Below are positions 1-10,996 of a DNA stretch of 64,000 nt, in pieces. Source of the stretch: Conus ventricosus. Its lineage: Eukaryota > Mollusca > Gastropoda > Neogastropoda > Conidae. The first letter of the stretch is position 1. Every line of letters starts with the position of its first letter. The notes under the pieces are model-generated. The model saw only the letters and a program-made list of their open reading frames with translations, was not told the DNA's origin and did not search any database. The stretch spans positions 43,782,319-43,846,318 of the forward strand of contig CM031626.1 in assembly GCA_018398815.1 (NCBI GenBank), read 5' to 3'. Made by a program: the position numbers and the translations under genes.

Positions 1-232
1 CTTGCACACACGTAAAATCCCATCACTAACTTTCGGAAGAAAGGCCAGTTTGACCATTGGTATGGATGACACATTACACATAGCATGCACCTTCCCAAAG
101 ATGGAGTATGGCTGCCTTAATGGCAGGATAAAAAAAACGGTTCATACACACAAAACTCCACTGTCTGCTTATACAGGCAGTGTCCACACGAGTGTCAGCC
201 TGCGTACGCAGGAGGAAGAAAGAGAATCATTT
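1..232 (+). repeat. SINE-1 family, 3' part
   Basis: This segment matches the 3' two-thirds of the tRNA-headed repeat at 18273-18680 and 21072-21478. It starts at the same 'cttgcacacacgtaaaat' segment and shares the 'ggagtatggctgcc' core and the 'cagcctgcgtacgcag' end, followed by a gaa-rich tail. The tRNA-like head would lie left of base 1, so the copy may be complete outside the window. It differs from the later copies by scattered substitutions and is an older insertion. Confidence 0.8.
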
Positions 233-1303
233 TGACAGCATCAGGCTTAGTGCAAAACAAACTGTTTTGGCTGGGATTTCCTGCTAGTCTGCTGAAATGG
301 GTTTGATTTTGATGCAACTTGTTCGGAAAGGAGGTGGGGAGGTTAGGAAAGGAGTAGGGAGGTTAGGAAAGGAGGTGGGGAGGGGGATATATGGCGATAC
401 CTTTTTAGGGCTAGTAATAATAACTTTGTTGGGCTACTGAATTTTTTTGAATAACAGGTGAAAAATCCAAACCTCTGCAGCCCATGCACACAACACACAT
501 GAACAGAGCAACAGGCAAAGTGTAGAGAGGAGGGGGGGGGGGGGGGGAGGAGATGAATATGACTTGAGAACTGATGACCTCACGACCAGACAGACATGCT
601 TTGGGATCCGATTTTGTACAGCTTTTCACATCGGACATAAAACATGTGCACCCTTCGAAGGTTTTAAATTAGATGTATGTTTTCACATTTGGAGTTCAGT
701 GGGGGGGGGGGGGGGGGGGGGGGGGGTCTTCAGCAAGACAGACAGTACAGCTTGAACTGTTGCTGACTGTGACAATCATCACTGAAGATAGACATCACTG
801 GAAGTTGAAATGAGGAATACTGTGAAATATCTCACACTTTTTCTTTCATCGTCTTTTTTTTCTTCTTTTATTTGTTTGTTTTCTCTTTTCAACAGCATGG
901 GTGCTAGCACTGCCCTGTTGCCAAACCTGAAACTAAAAATGCCGAGAGCCGTAAACCTGAAAATCCCATATATGTGCTTAGTCAGTAATACTGCAATGCT
1001 AACACAGGTCAGGCATAGACAGCCGCCTTGGAGATGTGGGGATGAGAGGACAATGTTGGCGAAGTGGGCCCATTGGCTTATGGTAGGTATACAGGGATAA
1101 GGATAGTGCCCTAATAGGGGGGGTGGGGGTGGGGGGTGGGGGTGGGGTGGGGGTGGGGTAATAGAGCAATCCCCCTTTTCCCACAAAATGTTTTCTCGCT
1201 TACAAACGTTTTTTGATGCTCTCTCTTTGTAGAAGCTTTAAAAATTCAACATTAAAGTCCTTTCACAATAATATTGTCTACCTTTGTCAATCAGTTCCTT
1301 ACT
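233..1303. other. Unassigned sequence with poly(G) and G-rich runs
   Basis: No convincing coding region is seen. The segment holds uninterrupted G runs near 531-547 and 701-726 and a G-rich run of tgggggtgggg type at 1117-1158. A short 'aggaaaggagg' direct repeat lies near 328-382. Reading frames here are short and compositionally biased. Confidence 0.6.
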
Positions 1304-1422
1304 CTCTCTCTCTCTCTCTCTCTCTTCACTCTCTCTACTCTCTCTCTCTCTCTCTCTTCTCGCTCTCTCTCTCACACACACACACAACACACACACACAC
1401 ACCACACACACACACACACACA
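1304..1422. repeat. (CT)n-(CA)n compound microsatellite
   Basis: CT dinucleotides, with small interruptions, run directly into CA dinucleotides. Reading frames over this block are low-complexity translations. Confidence 0.95.
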
Positions 1423-2122
1423 AAGAGACAGATCTAATCAGGTAGGAACGAAATAGTATTTCACATGAAAAATTCAGACAGCTGCATGCAGTGGCACAAA
1501 CATGAATAGCATTTCTTTTATATCAGATTTTATATGTGTTTCCTTCAGGTGTAATGCATGAACAAAACAACTTTGAATTGTTGACTTGGCAAACCATAAC
1601 TTTAGGAGCCCATTTCTGTTAATGGACATTGCTGCCAAAAACAGTACAAACATAAACACTTGTATATTACAGACAAGATTTGTACGCGTTATACATATTA
1701 CTGTTTCTTATAATTTGTATGAATGTATTTAAGAAAAGAAAGTGAACAGGAAATAATTTCCGACCGTTTCCTAAATCAAAACAAAAACCCAGCACAATTT
1801 CTTTAGATGAACTTAAGCCCAAATACGATTTGCCTTGCTAAAGTCAAAGTAAAAAAGGCACACTGTTACACTAACAGTATAAATTACATACACAAAATAT
1901 GTTATTCCATTGTATGATGAATTTTTTCATCACTGTTCAGTGCAACAGCATTACAATACTGACTAGAAAATATCCAAAACTATGTATAGATCCTGAGCTT
2001 GTTTCTCAAGGCAGTGGTATACATTTAAATTTTTTTTATTATTAATAAATAAGGAAACATTTTCACTAGTTAGTTAAACATTTTTCATAGGGTCCAGTGG
2101 ATTTTTAAAAGCATTTGAATTG

Positions 2123-2126
<4 letters not shown>
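1423..2126. other. Unassigned A+T-rich sequence
   Basis: Unique-looking A+T-rich DNA. No open frame with recognisable domains, tRNA or repeat was seen. Confidence 0.5.
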
Positions 2127-2202
<76 letters not shown>

Positions 2203-2229
2203 CATATAAAATATATATATATATATATT
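2127..2229. repeat. (AT)n microsatellite
   Basis: A long TA dinucleotide tract with a few 'catata' interruptions, ending in a poly(T) run. Confidence 0.95.
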
Positions 2230-2815
2230 TTTTTTTTTTTCTTTCCTCCCCACACTTTCGTTTGGTTGCATTTCACTCCTTCGCTGGCTGCTCTGGGGGT
2301 GCTATTGGATTCTTTTTGCACCCATGGTGGTGAGAACACCACAGTATTATGGACTGTGGTGTGTCTCTATTGACGCCGGGAGCGCAGACACAACCACCGT
2401 GTCTCCCTGATGAGTCCCGATCCAGCGGCGAAAGGCCTCGGAGCAGGCAATACAAATATATCTGCCTTCAAAAGGGATTGCGATGGTTCCCTTATGCAGC
2501 TAGAGAAGAGTTTTCATATCTAACATTTTTTTTAAATTTCATTTTCTTAGTTTCTCCATCTTCAATCCCCTCCCCTCTCCCCTCCCCTCCCCTCAAGTCC
2601 AAATCTTTGCCAGACAGTTCAGTTTTTGGGCCTGCGCTTGTTTTTTTCCCCACTATTAGATTGTTCGTCTATGTATTTGTCTGACTTTATTCAAGTTATA
2701 AGGCTGTGCCAGTCTTGAATAAAAGTTACTCTGTGTTAGGTTTCCTTATGGGAGCAAAACATACCCCACTTGTTTACTGTTTATCGTTTTACTGTTCCCT
2801 ACCTCATTTCTTTTC

Positions 2816-2818
<3 letters not shown>
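2230..2818. other. Unassigned sequence
   Basis: Contains a moderately GC-rich block (about 2256-2450) that could be part of an interspersed repeat not otherwise represented here, then a 'cccctcccctcccc' run near 2570-2592. No coding call is supported. Confidence 0.4.

Positions 2819-2853
<35 letters not shown>
2819..2853. repeat. (AT)n microsatellite
   Basis: Perfect TA dinucleotide tract of about 35 bases. Confidence 0.9.
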
Positions 2854-3254
2854 CTGCAAAAGAAAAACAGATGAATTCAGTTATTTCATAAAGTGATTTA
2901 TGGGAGATTCAACTTGCAACCATTAGATGGGATGTGAGTGATGTTCCATTAAAAGATAGTGAAGAAAACATAAAAAAAATCAAAAAAAAATTTAAGAATG
3001 TAAAACACAACCAAACGAAGGTCAAAGTCCAACTTGTAAGACTGAGTCCTAGCAAGTGAAGAAAATACGAAATTCAGACATTAAACATAATGCACTACGA
3101 GTCTGTAATTCTTCGGTGACGGAGATTCACTTCCAAAATCTCAATGTAAATAGAGAACACATTTTTGAAGAAAGTTTAAAATCAGTGGCATGTATGATTT
3201 TGAATATCAATATAACCGTTGTTAAAATCATTAATAGATTGATGGTACTGTGAA
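2854..3254. other. Unassigned A+T-rich sequence
   Basis: A-rich DNA with short poly(A) runs. The 65-codon frame at 3056-3253 has no recognisable domain and may be chance. Confidence 0.4.
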
Positions 3255-3530
3255 GGAGAGCCTGGTTTGCTGAGTGGTTAGAGTGCTTGCCTGCCGCGCA
3301 GGAGACCTGTGATCAAGACAACTCTCAGAAGAAGACAATTTTCCATATGCTCTCCAGTCCATCCAGCTGAAAATGGGTACCTGGCCCTATTCAGGGTTGG
3401 GGAAGGTGAATGCAGCGAGGGAGAGTATTGGGCCCTGCCCTTATTATGATGACCCCAGAGTAGTGGAAACTAGCGTTCTGCTCCCAAACGGCCGAAATGG
3501 CTACTTGACTACCTTTACCTTACCTTTTAG
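3255..3530 (+). repeat. SINE-2, tRNA-derived interspersed repeat
   Basis: The first 55 bases resemble a tRNA 5' half with an internal pol III A box ('ttgctgagtggttagag') and an arm-like 'tgcctgccgcgcagga'. The expected B-box position ('gtgatcaagac') is degenerate. A non-tRNA body follows and ends in a pyrimidine-rich 'taccttacctt' tail. No second copy was found in the window, so the family assignment rests on architecture alone. Confidence 0.6.
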
Positions 3531-4157
3531 TATTATGAAGAAGTAACCTGTATTACATTAGACACTAGAATATAAAACCTGCCAAATATAAAGTATCTAA
3601 TTTTAAAACTTGTGTATTAGTTATTTTCTGACACAAACAACATGCAGGTAAGTTTTTATTGACCTGAAATTGTCTATTCCCCATGTGACCCAAGTCTTTC
3701 TACTTAATTTACATCAATTTGATCAGAACAACCAACATCTGTGCGACATTGTACACGTTTCAGTTCATCACAAATAAAATAATCAAAAATTCCCTAGTTC
3801 CTTTTTTTTTTTTTTTACAGAAGTTTCATTACTGATGTTTGAAACAATAAGGTCAAAGATGTGTCAGTGCTGGAAGTGTTCAAAGTTGGTGTGTAATTTT
3901 CAAAAAAATTTTGTAAGCTTCTTTTCTCCTCAATTTTTAAAGTCAAATCAACAGACTTTATTTTAGTTTCAATCACACACATCTCAATGCCCAACAAAAA
4001 TACACATACAAAGAAAGAAATATTGATTGTCATCTTGTGGAGATTCCCTTACAAAGTCAAAATTGCAGAAGAATTGACTACTGACAAGTAATTTTATACT
4101 GATGTAGCCAACAAGGCAAGACAATGAATGCCACTTGGCATCTGCATCCCATTCCAT
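3531..4157. other. Unassigned A+T-rich sequence
   Basis: No feature recognised. A poly(T) run lies near 3804-3819. I looked here for a terminus matching the hAT-like end at 5625 and found none. Confidence 0.4.
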
Positions 4158-5110
4158 CTAACAGCAAAACATGATTCCTAATCTGTTTTGGGTATTTTTG
4201 AGAAAAAAGCACGTTTTGTCATTTTTGGCTGGCCTTTTAAGCTTGGCAACTTTGTCAGATTTTCTTGTTGGGAGACAGGCAACGAAGTGGTTCGGTCGCC
4301 ACACAACCTCAGGAAGGTCCTTCCCATTTATCCGTGACCACACTATACCGACTCTTGCTCCTGGTACATCTGTTTCCTGAGAAGCAAGTTTTCTCGAAGA
4401 AGTGGTTGATGAAGGTGGCAGCGACGTTGTTACCCCCAAATGTATTATATATGGAGAAGACCACAGTCTGGAAGACACTGGCAACAGCATGCACTTGCCA
4501 AATGCCCAAGTACTAGTTCACAGTTGCAGCCTTTACTTCCTCTTGAAAAAACACGCTTAATTTCTTCAGTGGTCAGATCATCCATGTTATAAAAGTCAGA
4601 GTAATGAGCATACACCTTTGTGACTTCAGGAATGTCTGATGACAGTTTAGAATTGGATAGATAGTGATCTTCATTCAGTGCCAGTTCCATAACAAATCTG
4701 GCACACATTTCTAAGTACAAATCTTCACTCCCATAGGCTAATACTGAGGCTCTCCTTGTGAGACAGTTACCGTCTCCATAAATGCATACGGGTGTAAGTG
4801 CGGGACCATCTTCTGGATACAGATCTGATGCATGCTGATCTTGCTGAAAGTTATCAGCAAAATTGTCCCTTTTAATTGTCGATGGATAACTTTCAACTGC
4901 TTTCCCCAGGTCAACGAAATCTAATCCAATTGAAAACGGCAAACAATGTTCAGCTATGAACGCACACAGAACAGTGTTCAACTCGGCAGTTCGATCACCA
5001 ATTCCATCTCGGGTCACAGTAGTTTTAGCAGCCCCATCAAGCTTAGCATCTGTTGCAACGTGCCTAGAATGCGCTTGTGCTCATATCAATTGCATGAGCC
5101 GACAAGGCTT
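4158..5110 (-). pseudogene. OTU-like cysteine-protease domain protein, frameshifted
   Basis: Three overlapping minus-strand frames make one protein-like sequence. The longest (5017-4445, 190 codons) has the OTU-family signature Y-G-D-G-N-C about halfway along, which carries the nucleophilic Cys and its Asp. It is followed by an E-rich helix and 'NEDHYL'. The similarity continues after a frameshift near 4505 (G-I-W-Q-V-H-A) and another near 4380. It ends with W-R-P-N-H-F-V, which fits the catalytic His region. OTU domains cleave ubiquitin chains, but copies like this are often found in repeat-associated animal proteins. The N-terminal part (T-R-D-G-I-G-D-R-T-A-E-L and 'FIAEHCLPFS') resembles regions seen in hAT-type transposases, and a hAT-like terminus lies at 5625. 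This is probably a transposon-associated fragment, not a functional deubiquitinase. Both frameshifts could be assembly errors. Confidence 0.5.
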
Positions 5111-5188
5111 TTTTTCCACTAGAACCGTAAGTTACCGTCCGGTGCAGGGAACACAAAAGCAAACACCGGGCGAGTCAACCTTCCTGCA

Positions 5189-5305
5189 TTAACTTTCGAA
5201 GTACACACCATCGTTGTTTTTTCCTGCAGCCACACCCACCTCCATCTGTTTTTTTACACCTTTTTCAAGGAAAGAAACGTCACTGTCCAAAGTCAGTTCT
5301 TTCAT
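5189..5305 (-). CDS. Short 38-codon frame upstream of the OTU-like sequence
   Basis: The frame starts at an ATG preceded by 'gaagtgaaaa' and encodes a 38-residue charged peptide beginning M-K-E-L-T-L-D. It lies just upstream of the OTU-like pseudogene on the same strand. It could be that gene's true N-terminus before a splice or frameshift, or chance. No domain is recognised. Confidence 0.25.
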   Translation of the reverse strand: MKELTLDSDVSFLEKGVKKQMEVGVAAGKNNDGVYFES

Positions 5306-5485
5306 TTTTCACTTCCTTTGGCCTTAAAATGGCGATTTCGACCATGCCGCTTGATAACAAGGGACGTTACTCTCAGCGAACAATGTACGTCTCTTTCGAG
5401 GCTCACGAAGCAGACCACTTCTCTTCACTGCCGATGCGATGTTTCTTCGGAAACAATGTTGAAAACCGGTGAAATTTTCCGAAAA

Positions 5486-5625
5486 TATTTCTACCGGAAA
5501 ATATACTTTGAACGAAATCGGAAACCGAAACATTCTCCCGAAATTATGTCAAAACCGGAAAATATATTTTGAACGAAATCGGAAAACCGGAATTCCGGCT
5601 CACACCGGAAAATTAGCACCCCTAC
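5486..5625 (-). repeat. hAT-like terminus with subterminal direct repeats
   Basis: Read on the minus strand, the segment begins 'taggggtgctaattttccgg', which resembles hAT terminal sequences of the C/T-A-G-G-G-G-T-G type. A 28-bp direct repeat (about 5493-5523 and 5556-5584) and several 'ttccgg' motifs follow, as expected for transposase-binding subterminal repeats. The opposite terminus and target duplication were not found, so this is a candidate only. Confidence 0.4.
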
Positions 5626-5906
5626 AATAGCTACCCAGTTTGTGTAGCACTCTAGAAGATTAAAATGATCTGTACCTGCCAGATTTATCTTATGGTTCAG
5701 TTTGCTAAAAACACCTTAGTGGTTAAAATGTGAATAGAACCAATGCATAGGGAGCCCAAGTTTTAAATTCAGATATCTTATCACTCGCCCCCCTCCCTCC
5801 ACTGCCCATATCCCCAAGACTACTGACAAATGTGGACATGGTAGATCAGGGAGGGACAATGAGCAGGGGAGAAAGCGGGGGAGGGGAGGCAACACATGTC
5901 ACTCAC
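5626..5906. other. Unassigned sequence
   Basis: Intergenic or intronic. If the exon at 5907-6083 is real, this is the start of its downstream intron. Confidence 0.4.
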
Positions 5907-6083
5907 CTTGAGCAGGCTGACTGCCAGTCGGCGTGTATAGGTCAAAGGTCAGAGTGGAACCATCTGGCAGAATCTTGGTGAGCCGCGATCCACTCGGGAC
6001 AGGTCATCGCATGCGGCCATTTTGGCGTAGACCACAGTCTGAATGTGCCCGCTCTTGCCCCAAAAGGGAAAGGAGGTACGTAA
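5907..6083 (-). CDS. Candidate exon, function unknown
   Basis: Read on the minus strand, a strong donor (caag|gtgagt) ends the segment at 5907 and an acceptor-like 'tgttcacag' precedes 6083. One frame over the last half reads cleanly to the donor, including S-G-S-R-L-T-K-I-L-P-D-G-S and F-D-L-Y-T-P-T-G-S. It is interrupted once by TGA near 5999. A one-base shift near 6020 would join it to another open frame, so an indel is possible. No family recognised. The upstream edge is the first unit of the 111-bp array, so minus-strand splicing out of the array is conceivable. Confidence 0.35.
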
Positions 6084-7014
6084 CTGTGAACAGACACCAA
6101 CCTGATGATCTCCCTTCCCCCAGCACTGCAGAGACTGCCACTGTGGAGCCATGCTACACTCCTCAACAGTGCCTGGCAGAGGTACGTAACTGTGAACAGA
6201 CACCAAACCCGATGAAGATCTCCCTTCCACAGCACTGCAGAGACTGCCACTGTGGAGCCAGTGCTACACTCCTCAACATGTGCCTGGCAGAGGTACGTAA
6301 CCGTGACCAGACACCAACCTGATGATGATCTCCCTTCCCACAGCACTGCAGAGACTGCCACTGTGGAGCCAGTGCTACACTCCTCAACATGTGCCTGGCA
6401 GAGGTACGTAACCCGTGACCAGACACCAACCTGATGATGATCTCCCTTCCCACAGCACTGCAGAGACTGCCACTGCGGAGCCAGTGCTACACTCCTCAAC
6501 ATGTGCCTGGCAGAGGTATGTAACGTGGAACAGACACCAACCTGATGATGATCTCCCTTCCCACAGCACTGCAGAGACTGCCACTGTGGAGCCAGTGCTA
6601 CACTCCTCAACATGTGCCTGGCAGAGGTACTTAACTGTGAACAGACACCAACCTGATGATCTCCCTTCCCCCAGCACTGCAGAGACTGCCACTGTGGAGC
6701 CAGTGCTACACTCCTCAACATGTGCCTGGCAGAGGTACGTAACTGTGACCAGACACCAACCTGATGATGATCTCCCTTCCCACAGCACTGCAGAGACTGC
6801 CACTGTGGAGCCAGTGCTACACTCCTCAACATGTGCCTGGCAGAGGTACTTAACTGTGAACAGACACCAACCTGATGAATCTCCCTTCCCACAGCACTGC
6901 AGAGACTGTCACTGTGGAGCCAGTGCTACACTCCTCAACATGGCCTGGCAGAGGTACGTAACTGTGAACAGACACCAACCTGATGATGATCTCCCTTCCC
7001 ACAGCACTGCAGTG
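6071..7014 (+). repeat. 111-bp tandem array, exon/intron-like units (block 1)
   Basis: About nine head-to-tail units. Each has a pyrimidine-rich 'ctcccttcccacag' acceptor-like motif, a conserved 60-nt block, and a donor-like 'gaggtacgtaac' (variants gtatgt and gtactt). A 51-nt stretch with a branch-point-like 'acctgatga' leads to the next unit. Sixty nt is 20 codons; one frame reads C-R-D-C-H-C-G-A-S-A-T-L-L-N with a C-x2-C-x-C pattern. The six central copies of the 60-nt block are identical except for one synonymous T/C change, while the 51-nt part differs in most copies. Long open frames on both strands arise because parts of the unit lack stops and prove nothing by themselves. Confidence 0.85.
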
Positions 7015-7026
7015 ACTGCCACTGTG

Positions 7027-7323
7027 TTGCCGTGGCCCTTAAGCTGTGTCAGACCAATTGACATAGGCCAGAACACAAGGCTACATCAAAATGTTGTATG
7101 CCTCATATTATGTGGGGATTGTCTTCATCGTGACAACTTCCTAGCAAACACAGTCCCCCCAAACCCGAGTCGGAGTGTGGCTGCCCATTGGGGGGTAATC
7201 AAAAACGGTCACACACATAATGTTCCCCAATCCCCAGCTGATGCATTTGCCAAGTGTTCAAACCTTCGCTGTTCGGATGATCCTGGAGTCTTTTAGCCCC
7301 GGGTACACAACAACAAAAACAAC
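7027..7323 (+). repeat. SINE-3 insertion flanked by a 12-bp target-site duplication
   Basis: The 111-bp array is interrupted by about 297 bases bounded by the 12-bp direct repeat 'actgccactgtg' at 7015-7026 and 7324-7335. The right part, from 'gagtcggagtgtggctgcc' to an 'acaacaacaaaaacaac' tail, recurs at 13496-13673. Duplication plus a short A/C-rich tail is typical of target-primed insertion. No tRNA-like head was recognised in the left part. Confidence 0.75.
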
Positions 7324-7600
7324 ACTGCCACTGTGGAGCCAGTGCTACACTCCTCAACATGTGCCTGGCAGAGGTACTTAACTGTGAACAGACACCAACC
7401 GGATGATCTCCCTTCCCACAGCACTTTCAGAGACTGCCACTGTGGAGCCAGTGCTACACTTCTCAACATGTGCCTGGCAGAGGTACGTAACTATAACAGA
7501 CACCAACCTGATGATGAATCCCTTCCCACAGCACTGCAGTGACTGCACTGTGAGAGCCAGTGCTACACCCTCAACATGTGCCTGGCACAGATCTGCAGCC
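7324..7600 (+). repeat. 111-bp tandem array (block 2)
   Basis: Continuation of the array after the SINE, with two to three more diverged units. The last has indels in the 60-nt block and loses the donor-like motif ('ggcacagatctg'). Confidence 0.8.
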
Positions 7601-8029
7601 ACTGGCACGTTAGTCAGTCTCCATGTCTCAACACAGGCTGGGACACGTTCTTTAGAGAAAAAAAAAGCATATCATACTGGTGGCTGTGAACCTGTTGTAA
7701 GTCCATATTACGTGTGTTTGTTTTTCCTGTTATTTTAGGCCATCAGAAAAGGACCGAACAATAATTATTCAGGATATTCTACTATATATTCATGTCATGG
7801 CCACATCATTGCCATTAGTAATGCTGTGTACTTTAGGCCTGTACAAAAGGAAACTTCCATCCACATGACATACCATTCTATATCTTCCATCTGATAATAA
7901 GTGATATCAAAAACCTGGTACCGCCGCATTCAGTTTTTCCATCTGACATAGCCACATCTAGGACTGCCATATCCATACCTTCCATCTATATCCACATCTG
8001 GAACAGCTGTATCCACACCTTCCATAGAT
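7601..8029. other. Unassigned sequence
   Basis: No gene supported. An acceptor-like 'ttcctgttattttag' ends near 7738. Weak repeats of a 'ccatatccataccttccatct' theme lie near 7930-8025. Confidence 0.4.
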
Positions 8030-8032
8030 AGA

Positions 8033-8072
<40 letters not shown>

Positions 8073-8180
8073 TATATATATAATATATATAATATATATA
8101 TATATTCTGAGTGTGTGTGTGTATTTATATGCATTAATATATATTCCACCTGATATACACACACACACACACTCACACCA
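8030..8180. repeat. (AT)n tracts and short (GT)/(CA) tracts
   Basis: TA dinucleotides to about 8108, then a gt-rich run and a CA run at 8158-8172. Confidence 0.9.
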
Positions 8181-8302
8181 AAAACACCAATGCAAAGGAA
8201 AGAAGAAATGTTGTACTCAGAATTTTTCATAAATCAATTCAACTATAAAAAAAAAAATTTAAAAAACGAGAAGTTGATCCTCTCAGGAAGATTTTCTTCA
8301 TG

Positions 8303-8835
8303 ACATTATATGGAAAGGAGGAGGATGGGAAAGGAGGAGGATGGAAAGGAGGAGGAATGGAGAGATGGGAAAGGAGGAGGAGGGAAAGGAGGAGATGGAA
8401 AGGAAGGAGGATGGGGAAAAGGGGGAGGATTGGGAAGAGGAGGATGGGAAAGGAGAGGATGGGAAAGGTGGAGGATAAGAAAGGAGGAGGATGGGAAAGG
8501 AGGAGATGGGAAAGGAGGAGGATGGAAAGGAGGAGATGAGGAGGATGGAAAGGGGGAGGATAAATGGAGGATGAAAGGTGGAGGATGGGAAAGGGAGGAG
8601 GGAAGGAGGAGGATGGGAAGGAGGAGGATGGGAAGGAGGAGGATGGGAAAGGAGGAGATGGAAAGGTGGGGAAAGAAAGAGGAGGATGGGAAAGGAGGAG
8701 GATGGGAAAGGGGAGGAGGAATGGAGGAGAGAGGAGGGGATGGGAAAGGAGGAGGATGGGAAAGGTGGAGGATGGAAAGGAGGAGGATGGGAAGGAGGGG
8801 ATGGGAAAGGAGGAGGATGGGAAAGGTGGAGGAAT
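8303..8835. repeat. Polypurine minisatellite
   Basis: About 530 bases of almost pure purine on the plus strand, built from irregular 'ggaggatgggaaa' units. All frames on both strands are open and low-complexity (Gly/Lys/Glu or Pro/Ser/Phe-rich), so the reading frames here are not genes. Confidence 0.95.
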
Positions 8836-9295
8836 ACTTAAAAAAAAAGAGAAGAGGCAGATGGGACATGACGTGGTACCACCACAACCCACCACCACAC
8901 CATCACCACCACCAGCACCACCACTGTCATTTTCCTACTAGTACCACTTACGGCTCTCTCAAATGGGACAAGAGCCAGGAGCGCCTGCACAAAATGAGAG
9001 TGGCGGGACTTGACAAAGATGGTGGGCGCAGGGTGGGGCAGCCAGGTTCAGCAGACGCATCACAGCGTACAGTCCCAGCGCCACCAGCGTGGACAAACCA
9101 CCACCACATCTTGCCGCTTCCTTCCCCTCAGGCCACACCCGGCAGGTTCTGTGTTCCAGTGTGGGTATGTGTTGCACAGCTGCCCAAACCACCTGACAAC
9201 ACCAACGTTAGCACAGTGTCAGTGTGTCACTGAAAGACTGCTGCTGGCAATGTCATTAATGGATGTTCAAAGACAACAGTGCTGGAGACCTGCAA
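8836..9295. other. Unassigned sequence, possible exon remnant
   Basis: GC-richer than its surroundings, with a CACCAC run at 8878-8925. Frames on both strands stay open for about 75 codons but no domain is recognised. The right end (about 9225-9310) is a diverged duplicate of 10590-10675, so it belongs to the 43-bp array's larger unit. Confidence 0.35.
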
Positions 9296-10590
9296 AAAGA
9301 AGTAGGCTGGACAACAGTTAGTTACAACTTATACTCCAACAGGAGCAAGTTGGACAACAGTTAGTTTCAACTTATACTCCAACAGAAGCAGGTTGGACAA
9401 AAGTTAGTTTCAACTTATACTCCAACAGGAGCAGGTTGGACAACAGTTAGTTACAACTTATACTCCAACAGGAGCAGGTGGACAACAGTTAGTTACAACT
9501 TATACTCCAACAGGAGCAGGGTGGACAACAGTTAGTTACAACTTATACTCCAACAGGAGCAGGTTGGACAACAGTTAGTTACAACTTATACTCCAACAGG
9601 AGCAGGTTGGACAACAGTTAGTTACAACTTATACTCCAACAGGAGCAGGTTGGACAACAGTTAGTTACAACTTATACTCCAACAGGAGCAGGGTGGACAA
9701 CAGTTAGTTACAACTTATACTCCAACAGGAGCAGGTTGGACAACAGTTGGTTACAACTTATACTCCAACAGGAGCAGGTTGGACAACAGTTAGTTTCAAC
9801 TTATACTCCAACAGGAGCAGGGTGGACAACAGTTAGTTACAACTTATACTCCAACAGGAGCAGGTTGGACAACAGTTAGTTTCAACTTATACTCCAACAG
9901 GAGCAGGGTGGACAACAGTTAGTTACAACTTATACTCCAACAGGAGCAGGTTGGACAACAGTTAGTTTCAACTTATACTCCAACAGGAGCAGGGTGGACA
10001 ACAGTTAGTTACAACTTATACTCCAACAGGAGCAGGTTGGACAACAGTTAGTTTCAACTTATACTCCCAACAGGAGCAGGGTGGACAACAGTTAGTTTCA
10101 ACTTATACTCCCAACAGGAGCAGGGTGGACAACAGTTAGTTACAACTTATACTCCAACAGGAGCAGGGTGGACAACAGTTAGTTACAACTTATACTCCAA
10201 CAGGAGCAGGGTGGACAACAGTTAGTTACAACTTATACTCCAACAGGAGCAGGTTGGACAACAGTTAGTTACAATTTATACTCCAACAGGAGCAGGTTGG
10301 ACAACAGTTAGTTACAACTTATACTCCAACAGGAGCAGGTTGGACAACAGTTAGTTTCAACTTATACTCCCAACAGGAGCAGGGTGGACAACAGTTAGTT
10401 ACAACTTATACTCAAACAGGAGCAGGGTGGACAACAGTTAGTTACAACTTATACTCCAACAGGAGCAGGTTGGACAACAGTTAGTTACAACTTATACTCC
10501 AACAGGAGCAGGTTGGACAACAGTTAGTTTCAACTTATACTCCAACAGGAGCAGGGTGGACAACAGTTAGTCACAGCTCACACGTGTGTG
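9296..10590 (+). repeat. 43-bp minisatellite
   Basis: About 30 units of 'caggttggacaacagttagt' plus 'tacaacttatactccaacaggag'. They alternate in two binary positions (gttgg/gtgg and ttac/tttc), with a few one-base indels. The variants are interspersed in short blocks, indicating repeated local duplication. Related flanks at 9225-9300 and 10590-10690 show an older, larger duplication around the array. Confidence 0.95.
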
Positions 10591-10904
10591 CCCCTGAAAT
10601 ACTGCCGGTGGCAATCATAACCGGATGATCAAAGACAACAGTGTCGGAGACCTGCTTACAGGAGCAGGTTGGACAACAATTAGTTACACCTTACACTCAG
10701 GTTTAGTATTCGCATCCACCCACAGTGATATGGTAGATCGAGATGATCGTGTCAGAAGAGACAGTAAGAATAACCAGGTGAAGAAACACTTTAACCAACG
10801 TTGCTGCTGCTTCTAACATAAACTTGTGTTTCACCAACACCCACATGCACATTCAAAGAACTAGACCTGCACACACTGACTAGTGAGCACAACAGATCCC
10901 CCTC
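10591..10904. other. Array flank and unassigned sequence
   Basis: Begins with the diverged duplicate of the array's left flank and one last partial unit near 10660-10690. Nothing else recognised. Confidence 0.4.
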
Positions 10905-10946
10905 ACACACACACACCATACACCCACATACAATGCATACACACAC

Positions 10947-10996
<50 letters not shown>

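Noticed and set aside
5942..7296. 316-codon minus and 293-codon plus frames
   Set aside because: Both read straight through the 111-bp array, including the spacer. Long frames on both strands together show that openness is a property of the unit.
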